From NCBI RefSeq assembly GCF_040807025.1, contig NC_090943.1, positions 140,888,764 through 140,952,763 on the forward strand: 64,000 nt of DNA, read 5' to 3'. This stretch comes from Struthio camelus. Taxonomy: Eukaryota; Chordata; Aves; Struthioniformes; Struthionidae. Every line of letters begins with the position of its first letter. Position 1 is the first letter of the stretch. The notes below the pieces were generated by a model. That model was not told the origin of the DNA and did no database searches. It saw nothing but the letters and a program-made list of their open reading frames with translations. The translations under genes and the position numbers were made by a program. Positions 1-13,254 of the stretch are shown one piece after another.

Positions 1-3000
1 CTAAAGGAAAACTAGAAGGGAGAAAAAAAAAAAATCATCCTTACTGCATGGATCTTTAATATAGGGCCACCTCTGATACACTTAAAAAATATATATAATG
101 AGACCACTATAATACATATTCCAGCCAAAATTCTTGGCTCCCAAAAACAGCTTTATATGGTATGCAGTACAGAAACACCCAGGAGACACTATAAGAACTT
201 TGACAAGGCTAATATTAAGCTAGAACAAAACAGAACTACTGGCACCAGATCCACTCAGCTCTTAAGTAAACTTGTCCCATTAAAAAGTAGCCTCTAAGAT
301 ATTTTCTCTCTGAAGTGTATAGTAGCTTATAAAAAGCAGGAAGAGTTGCCAAGTCGTAGATGTGTTCAAGTACTCCTTACCCTCATTAAAGAACATTCCC
401 TGGCAGCTAGCAGCTTTGCGTGTTCCAGTGAACCAGATTTTATAAGGGGGGTGTTTACAGTGGTGTGCAATGTAGCTGGAAATCATGGTGCACCGTTAGC
501 AGCCACGTACTAGATACAGCTGTGCTTGGAGCCTTATCATCCAGGGCACAGAATACAACAGACAGGATGATCAACGAGGTTCAAAGAAATAATGCGTGTT
601 AAGAAAACAAAACAAGTCTCTCTTCCCCACAGGAAGAAAGGCAACAAAAGATGTCAGTGCCTAAATAGGAATTAGGTAGTGAAATATCACTGAAGACTTA
701 AACCTCACATCCACTGATTTCACATATAACAGATGGTATTTACAGACACGTCTTCATAATAAGCATGTACGTAATTCAGCTTCTTAAGGTACCCCCTTAT
801 CTCCATAGGAGTTTGGTGTTAAATTCTTTGGAGGATCTGGGCCTTAATCTCCCCTTATTAATTTAAAGGCTACTTTCTCTTCTCAGTTCAGTGTCTCAGC
901 TGAGTATCATCAGACTAGGTAAGTAATTCAGCCTTCGAAAATGAATCACCTAGATGATCTAATATAGATGGTCTTTTCATCTTTAGCATCTATGAAGAAT
1001 TGGGAAAGAGAACATCCACAATGTCTCTCTTGCATTGAGGACCTAAGAATGTATGTTCTCTCAAGTTTCTCACTGCTACCAACCAGGCACTGTTTTCCAA
1101 AGACTTCTCAGTTTCAGCTGAAGAAGGATCTCAGTTAACGTGGAATTTCTGTGACTTCTAAGCAAGCTATCTAAGTCTTCCACTCTGCATACACAGCTAA
1201 AGAACTTACCACCCGTCTATAAGCACATGGTAGCTACTAGTTACTACATAGCTGACTTCATTCTCTGTTATGGTTTGGGAAATCCAACAATGCAGAATTT
1301 ATACATTCTGTGATCTTATGAAATTGTTAATATCACTGAATATAAAGGATGTAGAACCTGCGCCACCCATGCTTTGCCAGAGCAGAGATAACGTGAAGTT
1401 GAAAACTCCTCGTCAGGCTATTACAACTAGGGCAAAAGGATGGCCAGTGCAAAATGACATGTGGGTACAGGAATAAAAGAGTAGAAGTATCCCCAAAATC
1501 CAACAAATAAGCTGAATTTAAAAAGGAGCAGAGCCTGGGATACTCAGGGGGATCACTCCAAGATAAAAGACAGACTAGGAAACCAGACAGACAGGCTCTC
1601 ACAGCATCTTGTTTAAATGCAGAACTGGTCAAAGAGAAAACAAATGAGAAAACTCTGTCTGCAGGGAAAATACTCGAGAAGAAAAGTCACAGCCAGGCAC
1701 CTTTCTGCAGAATTCTGACTCAAGTTTCAAGGATGCTCAGAAATGATGAGGAAACTGAGATAAAGAAATAGGTACAGAGGCTTTTTTTTTTCTTCGCTCC
1801 TGTGTCTTAATCCGTGTATTTCTGTGCTAAGTAATAGCAGCTTGGCTTGGAACGCTCACAAAAGCTGCATCTTTGGGTCACAATTTGCTTCAAATGCCTT
1901 TTGAAAGATGAATCATACATCCAGATTCCCTTTGAGCCAATAATCAGGGTTTGGGGATGCCTAAACTACAAGATAGAGTAATCCTGAGGAGGCCTGTGGA
2001 GGTCTAATAAGGTTAAATCGTGAGCCTTCATTTCTAGGAGGGGACTGGATCATCCAAGAGGTGTGCCAGAGAGACCAGTAATGGTCCAGTGCCGCAGCCG
2101 ATTCGATGTCTAAGATGCTTTCGACTAAAATGAGGCAGCCTGTAACGTGTCCAGCTATGAAATCTTTACCAAGCTGTGATACCCAGCAATAATATCTTTA
2201 TCAAGTTGTAATACTATCTTTTTCGCTTTATAAAAGAGTTATCAGTATATTCAGAGACCAACTTATCCAGAAACTTTCTTTAATGATCCTGGAGAGGAAA
2301 GGGAAAAGAGTGGGAGGGAAATGAGACTCTCTCTCTCTATATATATGTATATATATTTGTCCTTCAAAGGAACAGGACCTCACTCTGAACCAGGAAAGCA
2401 GCTATAATTCTTTCCATGGACTTGTTATCTAATCAGAATACCAAGGGAAACTTTATGGCTTCTTCCCCTCTGTTTTATCTGCCATGTTTCATATAGAAGA
2501 CATCCATAATATCACAGATTGTTTTTATTTCCTCCTACCACATTGCTGGCTCTTTCTCCCCTCTTGTCAAATACAGTTAGATTATACCCAACATCCAGTA
2601 TGCCTGCTAAAAGCTTTCAGATATGGCTACATTTGGAAGAAAGTTGTAAAGTGTGGACAGAACAAGTCACCAATATTTTTATTCCTCTAAAGGGCTATTT
2701 GAAGATATGAGATTCTCCAGTAGACCATAATACTGGGAGAAATGTCAGCTGAAGTGTCCTACAAATAGCTTTGGTCATGGAGGTATGCTATCCAAATATG
2801 CCTCAAACAAAAGAAAAAGTATTTCTGCGGTCAATAAATAAATTCACTTTTCCTTCTTTTTCTTTACATTACCTACTTCATTCCCAGAGAACATCTTAAA
2901 GAATAAGGATTACAGCAAATTATTTTGTAGAAGATAATAGTATACTTCACACCACCTACATGTGATGAAGAATAGGGAAATAAAATTTTATGCTCTTACA

Positions 3001-3751
3001 GCACTTACATTTAAGGAAGAAATTGATTCTTATGTGTCCATTTCTGATCATAAATGCCCACTAACAGACTGAAATTTTGGATAACTAGCTCTCACATTGG
3101 AAGTTTCATAGTACAGGTTGAACATATCTTACCTGATTTTAAAATACGTTAGTCTATTCCGAGCTATCCATTTAGTCTTCCTCTGTGGTTAGTGGAGACA
3201 CTTCCAGAAGACAATTCATCCCACCTACCTTAAATTGCTATCCTTGGATGGGAGGAGTCACTGCCTGAAGACGTACATCTTACTCTACTGAATACATAGG
3301 AAGTCTAGACTAGTTGTCGAGGAACTGGGAAAGGCAAATTCCACCATAAAGGACGCAACAAACTCTTTTGTAGATCCTACCCTCTAGAGCATCTGCTCAC
3401 AAGCAAGCCACAGAAAATCACAGGTGTCTGAGAAAACCTCTCTTAGCTTTCTCATTAGACCAATTGCACTAATAAACATCATCTAACTAGACTACTTAGG
3501 CTTTTTAGAGCACTTAACGGTTTTCAGGAATCTGGTGACAGTGGTAATTTAGATTCTACCATAAACTCTAAAAGACAGGGAGTCTCTTGGGCTTTATTTG
3601 CACAGCACGTTGCACTGTGGGTCCTTGTTCAGGGTTAGGGTCTCCTTTTACTCCTTCGTCTTTCAGAGCTCCAGGTCTCAGAGGACCCACATAGCCCGGG
3701 TGCAGAACATGACACAGAAAACTTAAACATCAGCAACATAAGAAGTCTCAC
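1..3751. other. Intronic or downstream DNA of the CLC-like gene, no exon recognised
   Basis: This stretch follows the 3918-3752 exon in the direction of transcription. That exon ends in the middle of a codon, so more coding exons are expected, encoding the cytoplasmic CBS domains of a CLC protein. I read the minus strand here and found no segment resembling a CBS domain. Short open frames such as 1632-1333 and 486-280 have no recognisable content. A TA/CT-rich tract lies at about 2323-2357. Low-level AT-rich sequence fills the rest. Confidence 0.5.
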
Positions 3752-3918
3752 CATTTTTTCCTGTGACGAACAAAAGGCTCCACGTCCAAGTAGGGAATGC
3801 ATTTCAGCTTCAGGAGGGAACTGTATAAGGATGCATTGAACGAGTCACCAACCATCTTGGCCACCATGACAGCTAGCGTTATCAGTAGCAGCGATTGGAC
3901 ATCATTTGTGATCTCCAC
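3752..3918 (-). CDS. CLC-like transporter, exon for the last membrane helices and the linker to the CBS region
   Basis: An internal exon of the CLC-family gene. The acceptor is CCTTAG before GTGGAG and the donor is AAATG|GTGAGA. It enters in phase 0, directly continuing the exon at 21206-21035, and leaves in phase 2. The 55 complete codons read VEITNDVQSL, then a hydrophobic segment with VMVAKMVGD, then FNASLYSSLL and CIPYLDVEPF. In CLC proteins this is the helix that follows the LTVIM segment, then the helix carrying the central pore tyrosine (the Y of NASLY), then the start of the cytoplasmic linker. The linker's IPYLxxxEPF is close to the plant CLC-c type IPYMxxHAEPYM, which supports a CLC-6/7/plant-like affinity. 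If the donor were not used, a TGA would follow within one codon and give a protein without CBS domains. Splicing seems more likely. Confidence 0.9.
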
Positions 3919-6654
3919 CTAAGGAGAAGAGAGAATAAAAGACTTTCTATTTTTTCATACACCTGGAGAGAATGACAAAGGTCGCACAGGACTACCTACT
4001 CCTTTCACAGAAGGGTAAAGGTTAGAGGGAACAGGAAGCAATTCAGTCATCCTTACCTTGCTAAAAGTAGAAGGGAGCGCCCCCTCCTTTCCCAGGGTTA
4101 GGTGATCAATCAATACTTCCACCAAAGTGCCTTGGCTGATGTAGTGACAGCTCCCCCTCCCGTTTCTATCAGATTTCAGCACTGCACTTACATTAAAATT
4201 CACATCTGATTCCTATATTTCAGGTGGCTTGTGATAATTTTGCAGTATCAGAAGAGAGTAAGTAGAGATGGAATAGCCAGATTGTTTTAAATAGCTTGGC
4301 ACTGTGACAAATATTAAAAAATGCAAACAAATCCAAATATTTTTCTTTCTTGCTGAGCTCAGGAGATATAAAATTGTTTTCCCATACTACTGCTTCCTGA
4401 CAGAACAAGCTCCTTGTACAAACATTGTCTTGAAGGATGCCAGAAAAGGGAACAAGAAGCTTTCAGCAGAAGTCCAGCTAAGGAGATCAGCCAGCAGGAT
4501 CATCACACAGTTAACATACCGAACAACGTTCGGCAGTACAAGACACGGTAGAAACATCCCTTTCCCCATGAACATGAATCTACGACTGTTAAACTGCAAA
4601 TCATGCGTACGCAGACTATGCTATCTTACTTAAAACAGCCTTACCTACATGTATTTGCTCTTTCTTCCTACATAGTCAGGGAACGGTCAGATGACTGGCA
4701 AAGTATTTAGCATGCTTTAATAATTTACCCCCTTTCAGCTATTAGTTCTCACCATCGCACTTGAGACACCATACTGCTAGTTCACTACAACACAAAGGTA
4801 AATTGAGTTCACTTAATTTACTACTGCAAATGTTAAACAGCTAGGGTGCAGGAACTTAAGAAAGCACACTGATACAATTGTCTTGGAGTAAAGGATTCAA
4901 AGTGAATCATCATACACAAATGAGAGAGTAATGTGAATACACTTAATACAGTTTATGCCCAGCTCACAATGAAGCCAAATATTTTTCTTGGTGAAAATGC
5001 ACAGAAACATTCTTTTTAATACTACTTTTTTTTCCAGACTGCTAGCTCCACTTCCCATTATTTCCCCTACCACTGCATCCTATAAAAGGGGGATATACAT
5101 TAGCAATTATCCTGGGATTAAATATGCAAACTTTCTTCCTAAAACTGAGAGGCTTTTGCTGAAAAACTTTTGTTTTTCCAATCTAGATAAACTGAATTAC
5201 AGCACGATATTACCATTTAACAGACCTCATTAACTAGAGATTGTTAAGTACTCCAAGAATCCACGTCCAAAGAATACCAATAAACACATTTCTGCCTGAT
5301 AAGCTGTAGCACATCATCTGGGGTTTATACTTCCACTCTAGCTCTGTCTCAGTTCTTTGTTCTGAACGATAACATCAAGGATGATTTAACGTATATCCCA
5401 ATAAGGGACTCATAAGGAAGTTCAACCTCGTATGACAGGGTCATGCAACTGTCCTTTCTGCTTGGACTTAGTTAAGGATTTCTAATAACTCCATAGCATT
5501 CTTTGAATGTCTTTTTAAACCTAGTATTCGACTGTTTTATTTAAAACACCAACAACATGTCAGTTGAAAGGCAAACAGCAACTGTGGGATGTTAAGAATC
5601 GTTTCATCGTATCTGCCACAATTCATTCACACAGATGGAGGCTCCTTTATTGTGGATTCCTTTAAAGGTTATTTTTAAAGTATCTTGCTATGAGAACTCT
5701 TTTGGAATAAACCAAGCATAAAAAAATAATATAAAAACACTCTACAAGGCCAGAAAGAGACTCTAAAACTCTAACTTAAAAAACTCTTAAACTGAAACAC
5801 TCTAAGATGATTGCTTAAACCCATATAGAAATAACCTCCTCCAGAACATAGCGAGATCTTGTTCATTCAGTTGTCTACATACCATCACTACTGTTCCAAA
5901 ATTCAGCAGAAACCCTCTGGACATGAAAAAGAACTGATTAAAGACTTGAGAATTCAAGCCATATGCCTCTCTCTTCTTCCAGCTGCAGGAAGCTAAGTGT
6001 CCAGCAAATCAGACATCTGCCAAAACTGACAAAAGAATAGGCTATAGTGAAGGCCAGCCCAAGGAAAAGGCAAAAACAGGCAGACTACAGGAGGCAGCAA
6101 GCAGACATTACTGCCTACTTTGTGGAGAGCATGAGGGCATAAAAGCAGCTGGGGCGTGATGGGTGGCAGCACCGTCTGCTCATCTCAGACGCAGCAGCTG
6201 TGATCCTCCCCAGAACAGCAAGAACCAGAAGTCTGGCTTTCCAGGGCTCTCCCTTCTTGCTTTTCATCCCATTATCTCCCTTCCTCCTACCCACCCGTCC
6301 TCTAGCGGGAATAGCCAAGCTGGCCTAGCCTGGCCTGGCTGTCTCCTGCTTATTTATTTTCTCAAACATTCAGCAGTTTTACTTTTGCTGCAGAAAAACT
6401 CTGAGCCCTCTGTCGATTCTGCCACAGCTGCAGGGCTCCTGCGCGTTGTGATTTGAGGGAACGGTTCTTCTCTACAACGGAGCATTGAATATTTGCAAAG
6501 CAAACACTCAGAGCAAGCGCTTTTGGGTTCAGCACCGACCTTCACTTCCTCCAAGGGTTAATGCCTGCCGGGCAACAACGCTGCTTATCTTTGGCAAGCT
6601 AGTATGGCTGAGGTCATTAAAGACATGTTAAAAGCATTTCATGCAATACCTTTT

Positions 6655-6716
6655 ACATATACATACATATATATGTATACACACATATACATACATACAT
6701 GTGTGTGTGTGTGTGT
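6655..6716. repeat. Compound microsatellite (TA/CATA)n-(GT)n
   Basis: Alternating TATA/CATA units run into a (GT)8-type tract. It is intronic and has no other visible function. Confidence 0.9.
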
Positions 6717-7602
6717 AAGAAAATTGAAGCTTTGGCCAACATACAGCTTTCCCAAATTCTCAGCATAGAAGGGAACTAGAGACTCAACTTTTGTGATACG
6801 AAATGTTCTTGGAAACAGGCAATACTAAAGCAAAAACAAGACAAATCTGCAGATGACTTAGAAATCAGTGATACATTTGAAGCATGAATATGAAAAATAG
6901 ATAAAATAATTTAAAATTTTTCAAGAAAATTTTGTGTGAAATTTAACCCATTATGTGGACATACAATACGGTGAAGGTATAGACTAATTATAGATCAAAT
7001 TATCTGTGACACTCTAAAACAAAAGTTTCATGAAAAATGGACTTGATTCTACATACAAGTATTTGCAGAGCCAGAGAAAATATTATTTCCTACTTACTGG
7101 GGGTTTTCCAGTTGCAAGAGAATATTTATTAGCAAGAAAAGCATACCTAATACAGTAATTAACTCCAGTCAACTCTGATTCCAAATGCTGGGGAAGGGAA
7201 TCACAACAAAGATAGATTCCCATACAAAAGGTGCAGTTACTCATATAGTGAGAGGGAAATATAGTGAGAGGGATGATCTTGCCGCTTTTAGCATAGAAGG
7301 GAAAAAAGGATTTCATCAAAACCAACCAAAAAACTGTAGCTAAAAATTAAACACATTAATGGCAAGGACGATAGCAATGCAGAAGCAAAGTTCTCCCTTG
7401 ACTATCTTGATAAAAACGAAGAAAGCACAAATTACTCTGCAACAACTGTGATAGATTCAAGTGATCTTATATAACTGTATGTACACACACAAACACACGC
7501 ATATATGTACACACACACGTGCACTTCATAATGCTTTACTAGTATTCCCTGTTTAGAGAAGGGCCATCTGCTCCCTGCCGAGCGAGACAGAGTGCAGAGC
7601 CT

Positions 7603-7907
7603 CAGGACTCGTCTACCCGAGGAAGCCAGTGCACGGTGAGCTCGCGTGTGAATTTACAGCATATTAGCTACTCCGCACTAACTGCCCGTTTGGGTACTCC
7701 TGGCGCATAGTGAGCAAAAAACAACATACTTCACTTTCCAAAAGGAGCCAGCTAACTCGCACAAAAACTCTCTCAAAGCTGACTCGCACAAAAGCACTTT
7801 TAGTAGGTACCAGAAGCATCCACCCAGGGAACAAGTGCCAAGTAACTAGCACATTGTAAATTCACGCTGGAGCTCCCTGTGTACTAATTCTCCCAGCAGA
7901 CAGGTCC
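7603..7907. mobile_element. Long foldback (MITE-like) DNA transposon remnant
   Basis: The two ends are imperfect inverted repeats. The left arm begins CAGGACTCGTCTAC (7603) and the right arm, read in reverse complement, begins GGACCTGTCTGC (from 7907). Inside them GTGAATTTACA at 7648-7658 is matched exactly in inverted orientation at 7855-7865, and GTGCAC/GTACAC and TAGCTACT/TAGTTACT pairs also align. The similarity continues inward for roughly 110-120 bp per arm, leaving a short A-rich centre. No coding capacity is visible and I found no convincing target-site duplication. The CAGG termini would suit a non-autonomous hAT-type element, but that assignment is an inference. Confidence 0.65.
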
Positions 7908-10546
7908 TTATAAGTCCAGAACTGCAGCCAAGCAAGCCCAGCCCCAGCCCAGCACCATTAGGAGCTCATGTGGTCCAGCGCTGGAAGACTTTACAGCCTC
8001 TCCTTTAAAAATACCTATACGTTCATGACAACGTCAAAAGAATTTAAGGAACAAGGTATATAGGGTATGACAGGGAGAGAGATAAAATAAAGGTGATACA
8101 AGCAAAGAAAGGTAAGGGGAAGTTGGGGGCAGGCACCGAACACCTACAACTCTTCAGTGATTAAACATGATGTTTCATTTATTGATATTCATCCCAAACC
8201 TGCATTTTAGGGGCTGCTCTTTAGGATGCAATTTAGTTTCTGTGTATATTGCCAAATTTTTCCCTTTTGATCTTATGGGTGCAGCAGGCCGTGCCAAAAA
8301 CTTCTTTGCCTAGGGCACCAGTCTATCCAAAGCCAGCAGCGCCAATAGATGCTGGAAGCACTCAGCGCTGACACTTCATACATCAGCAGCCGAGTAAATT
8401 TCATCCATTTTTTTCAATATTCTCCCTATATACAAAATACTGAAAAATATCTTTGACACACACACGCTTACACACACACAGAGACCACAACTAATTTATT
8501 AGCAGAGTTATTCAAACTTCTCTACATATCTGCTTTGTCGCCGGAGGCACTTTTCAACAACCCCCCACGGTCCTGAGTTTCTCATGCCTCCACATCATTA
8601 TAAGCTATTAGCCACCTTCATGTTAGCTCTGTTTTATTATATAACACATAATTATGCATTTCATTAACAGCATCACCAGGCACGGTAGATCAAAGAGAGA
8701 AGGACAGCTGCCCAGGAAATTCAAAAAGATGCAGTTTACTTCAAGTTCACTGTTAAAAACCCTCCCCCACTTTTCAATCAAATTGTGGTTAACGTGTTTC
8801 AAAGGTTTTGCTCCGGCTTAGAGAACACAGTCCTAACAACCTCATTAGAGGCAAGGCTGCTGATACCGCGAATGTTCCCTGAACCACTGATATTTCCAAC
8901 ACTGTAAAGAAAAAGATCGGTGGCCAGCTACATGTGAAAATCAATTTTCTTCCTCCTAGTGAAAAAACACTTAGCAGTAGAGCTCTCTTGCTATTTACTG
9001 CCTTAAATGACAAATGCAGAAGAGAGAACCTACCCCCCAAAAAATAAAAATAAAAAAACCAGAATAAACAAATGAAAGACAAAACCTACTTCCCTCCCAT
9101 GACATAAAGATCATCATCCCTGGTAGATGCCATTTCTCCAAAAGACACATTTTGCCATTCTTCACAAGTTTACACACACCTGCTGAAACTTCTGGAATGT
9201 GGAAACATATTGGGGAAAACACAAGCAGCTGCTGGACAAAGGTACAAGAAAATATGTCTGAGAGTCAGAAAAAGGGGAGGGGAGCAGCAGAGCATGAAGT
9301 CCCCAAGACTGCCAACTAAAACTCATAGTTTTGAAGTAAAGGCTGCAGCTGGCACGTAACACCAGCACTGGACATGGCTTCCTGGTCTCCGTGCCAGCAG
9401 ATTTTGTGGAGGAATACACGCTTCCCCAGGAAAACACCTTTCATGTCTCGCAGATATAACCAGAACTTTCCCCATTTGAAATGTATGCTGCTACTGGTAA
9501 AACACAGCAAGAAAAAAGTCAGTCACAGTTGACAGAACATTCCTAAAGGGTGAAGAGCTTGTAGCCAGCAGAAAACTTTTGATCATTTGTTTCTTGCTCA
9601 GGAGCAAACGCCAACAAGGTTGTAAGCTGATCGCTTGACATACAGAAGGGGAGGAGAGAACAATTCCCTTTTCACAGCATTGAGAGTTATTCATACAGCT
9701 TTCTTTAGAATAGGTGTCTATCAAAATAATGTCTCCTTGGATTAAGTTATGCTTATTAGCATAGCCATTTCATAACCAATGTAGATTTGCATTTGAATTT
9801 CTTTAGTCTCTGGATTATGATCTGCTGGCACGTAGTAACTAATGTGTTAAACGCTTGAGTCATCTTAGTTCCCACCTAATAACGCCCTAAGGAGGTTGTG
9901 AATTGAAATGCCATTATCGTTGTCAGTCTTCCACTATTTTCATCTGGGATTACGCCAAAAGAGGCACCTTCTTCAAGTATCGATCCAGCTGAATACTCCC
10001 TCCCTGAACTTGCATTAATCTCTCTCTTTAAAGCCAAGTGAAAAACATTCCTTTCCTGTGCACTTCACCTCTAAAGAAATCCATTATAATCCTAGGACTA
10101 TATCCATTAACTCAATTTGCTTTATTTTATCTGCTTATCACTCATCACCATCACAGTTGGAAATTTTTGGAGAAGTGGGATGCTGCAATACAGTAAACAT
10201 AAATCTCTTTAAAAGACATGATTGTCATGCTAGATAGATGCATTCAAGTTCCTCACACTGCTGAAAATGATTATTTCTAAAAGCCTCAGGCACGCGAAGC
10301 TGTGCATCACGCTCTATAAAGAGAGGCACACCCAGAGTAGGTTCGCTGCGAGGACTTCCTGCCAAATCCTGAGTGCCAGGAGAATTGCACAATTCGCGGG
10401 ATTCTTCCTCGCATTCGCAACCCTGTTCCAGCGCTCAATCCACATTAACTATTCCAGGCCATTAACAGGAGTAGGCAGCCTCTTGCACCCTATAGCTTAA
10501 TTACTTCCAAGAAAGAGCACAAAGAAATATCGTAGCACTGGGTACC

Positions 10547-10563
10547 TTTTTTTTTTTTTTTTT
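10547..10563. repeat. Poly-T tract (17 T)
   Basis: A homopolymer run in the long intron. It is followed by a direct repeat: AAAGTAGTTCTAATTAAT occurs at 10570-10587 and again at 10597-10614, a 27-bp period. Confidence 0.85.
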
Positions 10564-11940
10564 AAACGTAAAGTAGTTCTAATTAATTAAGGAGGAAAAG
10601 TAGTTCTAATTAATCAGTTTTCATATTGGCTCTTAATTCACTTTAATTCAAAACAGTCAGTAAGATATAGTCCCCATTTTCTGTGATGGGAATTTAAATA
10701 TTTTTGGGTTTTTCCTGAAGCCAATCAGCATTTTATTGTTGATTGCCTTGTTAAAATAACTTTTTCTAATTCCAAGACCTAGTATAGCAGTAGGAGACTG
10801 CTAAAGAGAACTTATAAATACACACTACAGCTAAGTAATCCCCGGAAACAAATCGAAGTCCTTTCAGTGTCAGTCCTTGCAAACTTGGTTGAAAGATGCT
10901 ACGCAAAGTGGAAATGTTTGATTTCTTGCTTCAGTCCCTCAAGGCCTATAAATACACTTGTTTTGACGGGTTATGGCAATGGATGCAATGATATAGGAAA
11001 CAGTATAGGTGATAGCAGAGCCTCTTGCCAAGATCCCCTGGAAAGATATCCATCAGTGATTTTTTTTGCAACCTGGCTCTTTACCTTAGGTATGTAGTAG
11101 ACATCAAACCCTGAAAGGAGGTTTCAAAGCCATCTAAATCTGCGTCTCAGAAAGGTAACACTGGAGCATGTTGCGTCAAGTGAACCTACTATTAATAAAT
11201 ACACAATTTTTGTACGTACACTGCTGACTATGCCTAAATATTCAGGCTCACACGTAAAATCTATTCAAAACAAGCACTGTACTGTATAGTAACCCAGCTA
11301 AACAGCCTTGTACTTTTCTAACCCAGTACAGCAGTTCTCTAACAGCATAGCAGAAGTCTTTAAATTATTATTTATGAGCATTTTTTAAAATACAAAAGCC
11401 AATTGGAATGAACGTCTGCCAGACGTCAGCCACGCTGAAACCACCGGCTCTAGAATGCCTGAATTCGAACAGCCCCAACTCCCAAGGTCCAGAAACGGCT
11501 GGAGAGGAAAGAGCCCCGTGATCATGGACAGCTGCTAAGCAGACAGTGGATTTGGGGATCCCTCCGCACTATTGCATAAATGCTCTGTGCCACAGGCCAC
11601 AAACTTCATTTCAGTTTTTAACTTCAGGAGGAAATGTCAGAACAGAGAATTTAGAAAGTCTTGCTGTTCTTAAAACTAGCATAGGTATCCACTACTGAGC
11701 CTCCAGGTGCTTACGGAAGTGCGTTACGAAATCTGAGGTCCTGAAAGCTCTCCTCACCCCCTTCTGCAAGAGGGCACAGTTTCACCTACTTCATTTGCCA
11801 GACAGGCCACTGCCAAAACACATGCAGTGCTCTTTTCCTAGTTGGAGTAAATTCAATAGAAAACAGTAGGACTTAATATATGTAACAGTTTTTTGTTTAC
11901 ATATTGTTGCTCCAATTTGGAGACATTTAAGGATTTATTT

Positions 11941-12000
11941 TATTATTTGGGGATTAATTTATTTATTTGGGGATTCATTTATTTATTTGGGGATTCATTT
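11941..12000. repeat. Tandem repeat, three 20-bp units
   Basis: Three adjacent 20-bp copies of a unit close to ATTTATTTGGGGATTCATTT. The second and third copies are identical and the first differs at three positions. It is a small intronic minisatellite. Confidence 0.9.
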
Positions 12001-12195
12001 GAATAAAAATAGAGTCAGTACAACACTACTATGCATCTCCCCTTCTTTATAAATAAAGGTGACATCCCTTACAATCAAGTTCTGAAATCACTTTAACAAT
12101 ATCATTCAAACACTCTGGGTTCCTCCTGTCAGGTGGTGTAAGCAGAGTGAACACTTACTGTAATACAAATACCTATAGACGTGGAGACTTTGAAA

Positions 12196-12265
12196 GATTG
12201 CTTTGACTAGGGTTTAAACCTAGTCTCCTCATTAAAAGAAAAGACTGCCACTGAGTTACAGAAAA
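12196..12265 (-). repeat. Decayed tRNA-derived sequence (tRNA-like or SINE head)
   Basis: On the minus strand, TAACTCAGTGGCAG resembles a pol III A box or tRNA D arm. About 40 nt later an exact 5-bp stem and 7-nt loop (CTAGG TTTAAAC CCTAG, 12223-12207) has the shape and near-sequence of a T arm/B box. The acceptor ends pair poorly and the anticodon arm is degenerate, so this is a tRNA pseudogene or a tRNA-derived SINE remnant rather than a working tRNA. Confidence 0.4.
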
Positions 12266-13254
12266 TTAAGTCCTGTCAAAACAACTTCTGTGAACCGTCT
12301 CAGGTGTAATCAAAAACAATAAGTGAGCCCTGATGTATTTAAATATGACAGACTGATGCATTAGATAGTATAGCACTAAGAACTCACTGAATGAGTTTTT
12401 AAATAACTGAGCACTTCCTTTGCCTGTTTCCTTCCTCTGAAGGAAAACAGGATTTGAAAAATCTTGAATACTAAGTTTGTCCCAGTTTCTACAAAAGACT
12501 TACTTTTTTTTATACTTTACCACTAAAATCATGTGGAAAATCAACCATGCAGCATTCTCTGCGGAAGTTTAAATGACAGATCTGGCTGTTTGGAGATTCC
12601 TGACCAAAATTAAATTCAGTGTTGAGTAACCCTGCAGTAAGTCTGGAGTAACTGCACTGAATTATTTTAAGGGTCTCGGATGTTACACTGGTGTAGAGAA
12701 GAACTTGAGGGTCACTGCAGACTAGGTACACAGCCCTTCTTGCCCTTTTGGCAAGGCTCTAGAGCATGTGCCTTAGTGACTAGCAGCGCAAGAAATGCTT
12801 CATGACCCACCACATTTGTGTACTCATTCTACAGTGAGGGCCAAAATCTTCACACCTCTACGCCGCTGTAACATATATTAAGGCATCACTTCTATATGAC
12901 CTGTTTTCCAGTCTCTGTTACTTACTTGCACAGGAATGGCTCTTCCTACAGGCAGCTGTGCTGCTTATCGCTTTCTCTCCAGAGCACGGAGCTGTGTTAG
13001 CCCCAGGAGCCCCATTTCCCTTTAACGCCCTTCCGTCCTGAGCAAGATAGAGGAAGGCACGATCAGAGTTCGCTTAAGGTCTGCGCTGCCAAAGTGCACC
13101 ATGAGGATGTATTAATTTTTTACAGCCCTTTCTTTCCCTTTTTTTTTTTTTTCTGCTCCCTCTGAAGTGTTGAATGCACTCTGCTAAGCACAGAGGAGGA
13201 AGGGAAAAAGCAAGGCATGAGCCTTCCAAATAAATTCTCTTTTCTTTGAAAAAG

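Noticed and set aside
1960..2115. Minus-strand segment open after a CATTTTAG acceptor
   Set aside because: In the phase required to follow the 3752 donor it hits a stop after about 30 codons, and it does not resemble a CBS domain.
8789..9724. Chain of overlapping minus-strand open frames
   Set aside because: The frames overlap in different phases, no family is recognised, and no splice-consistent coding path was found.
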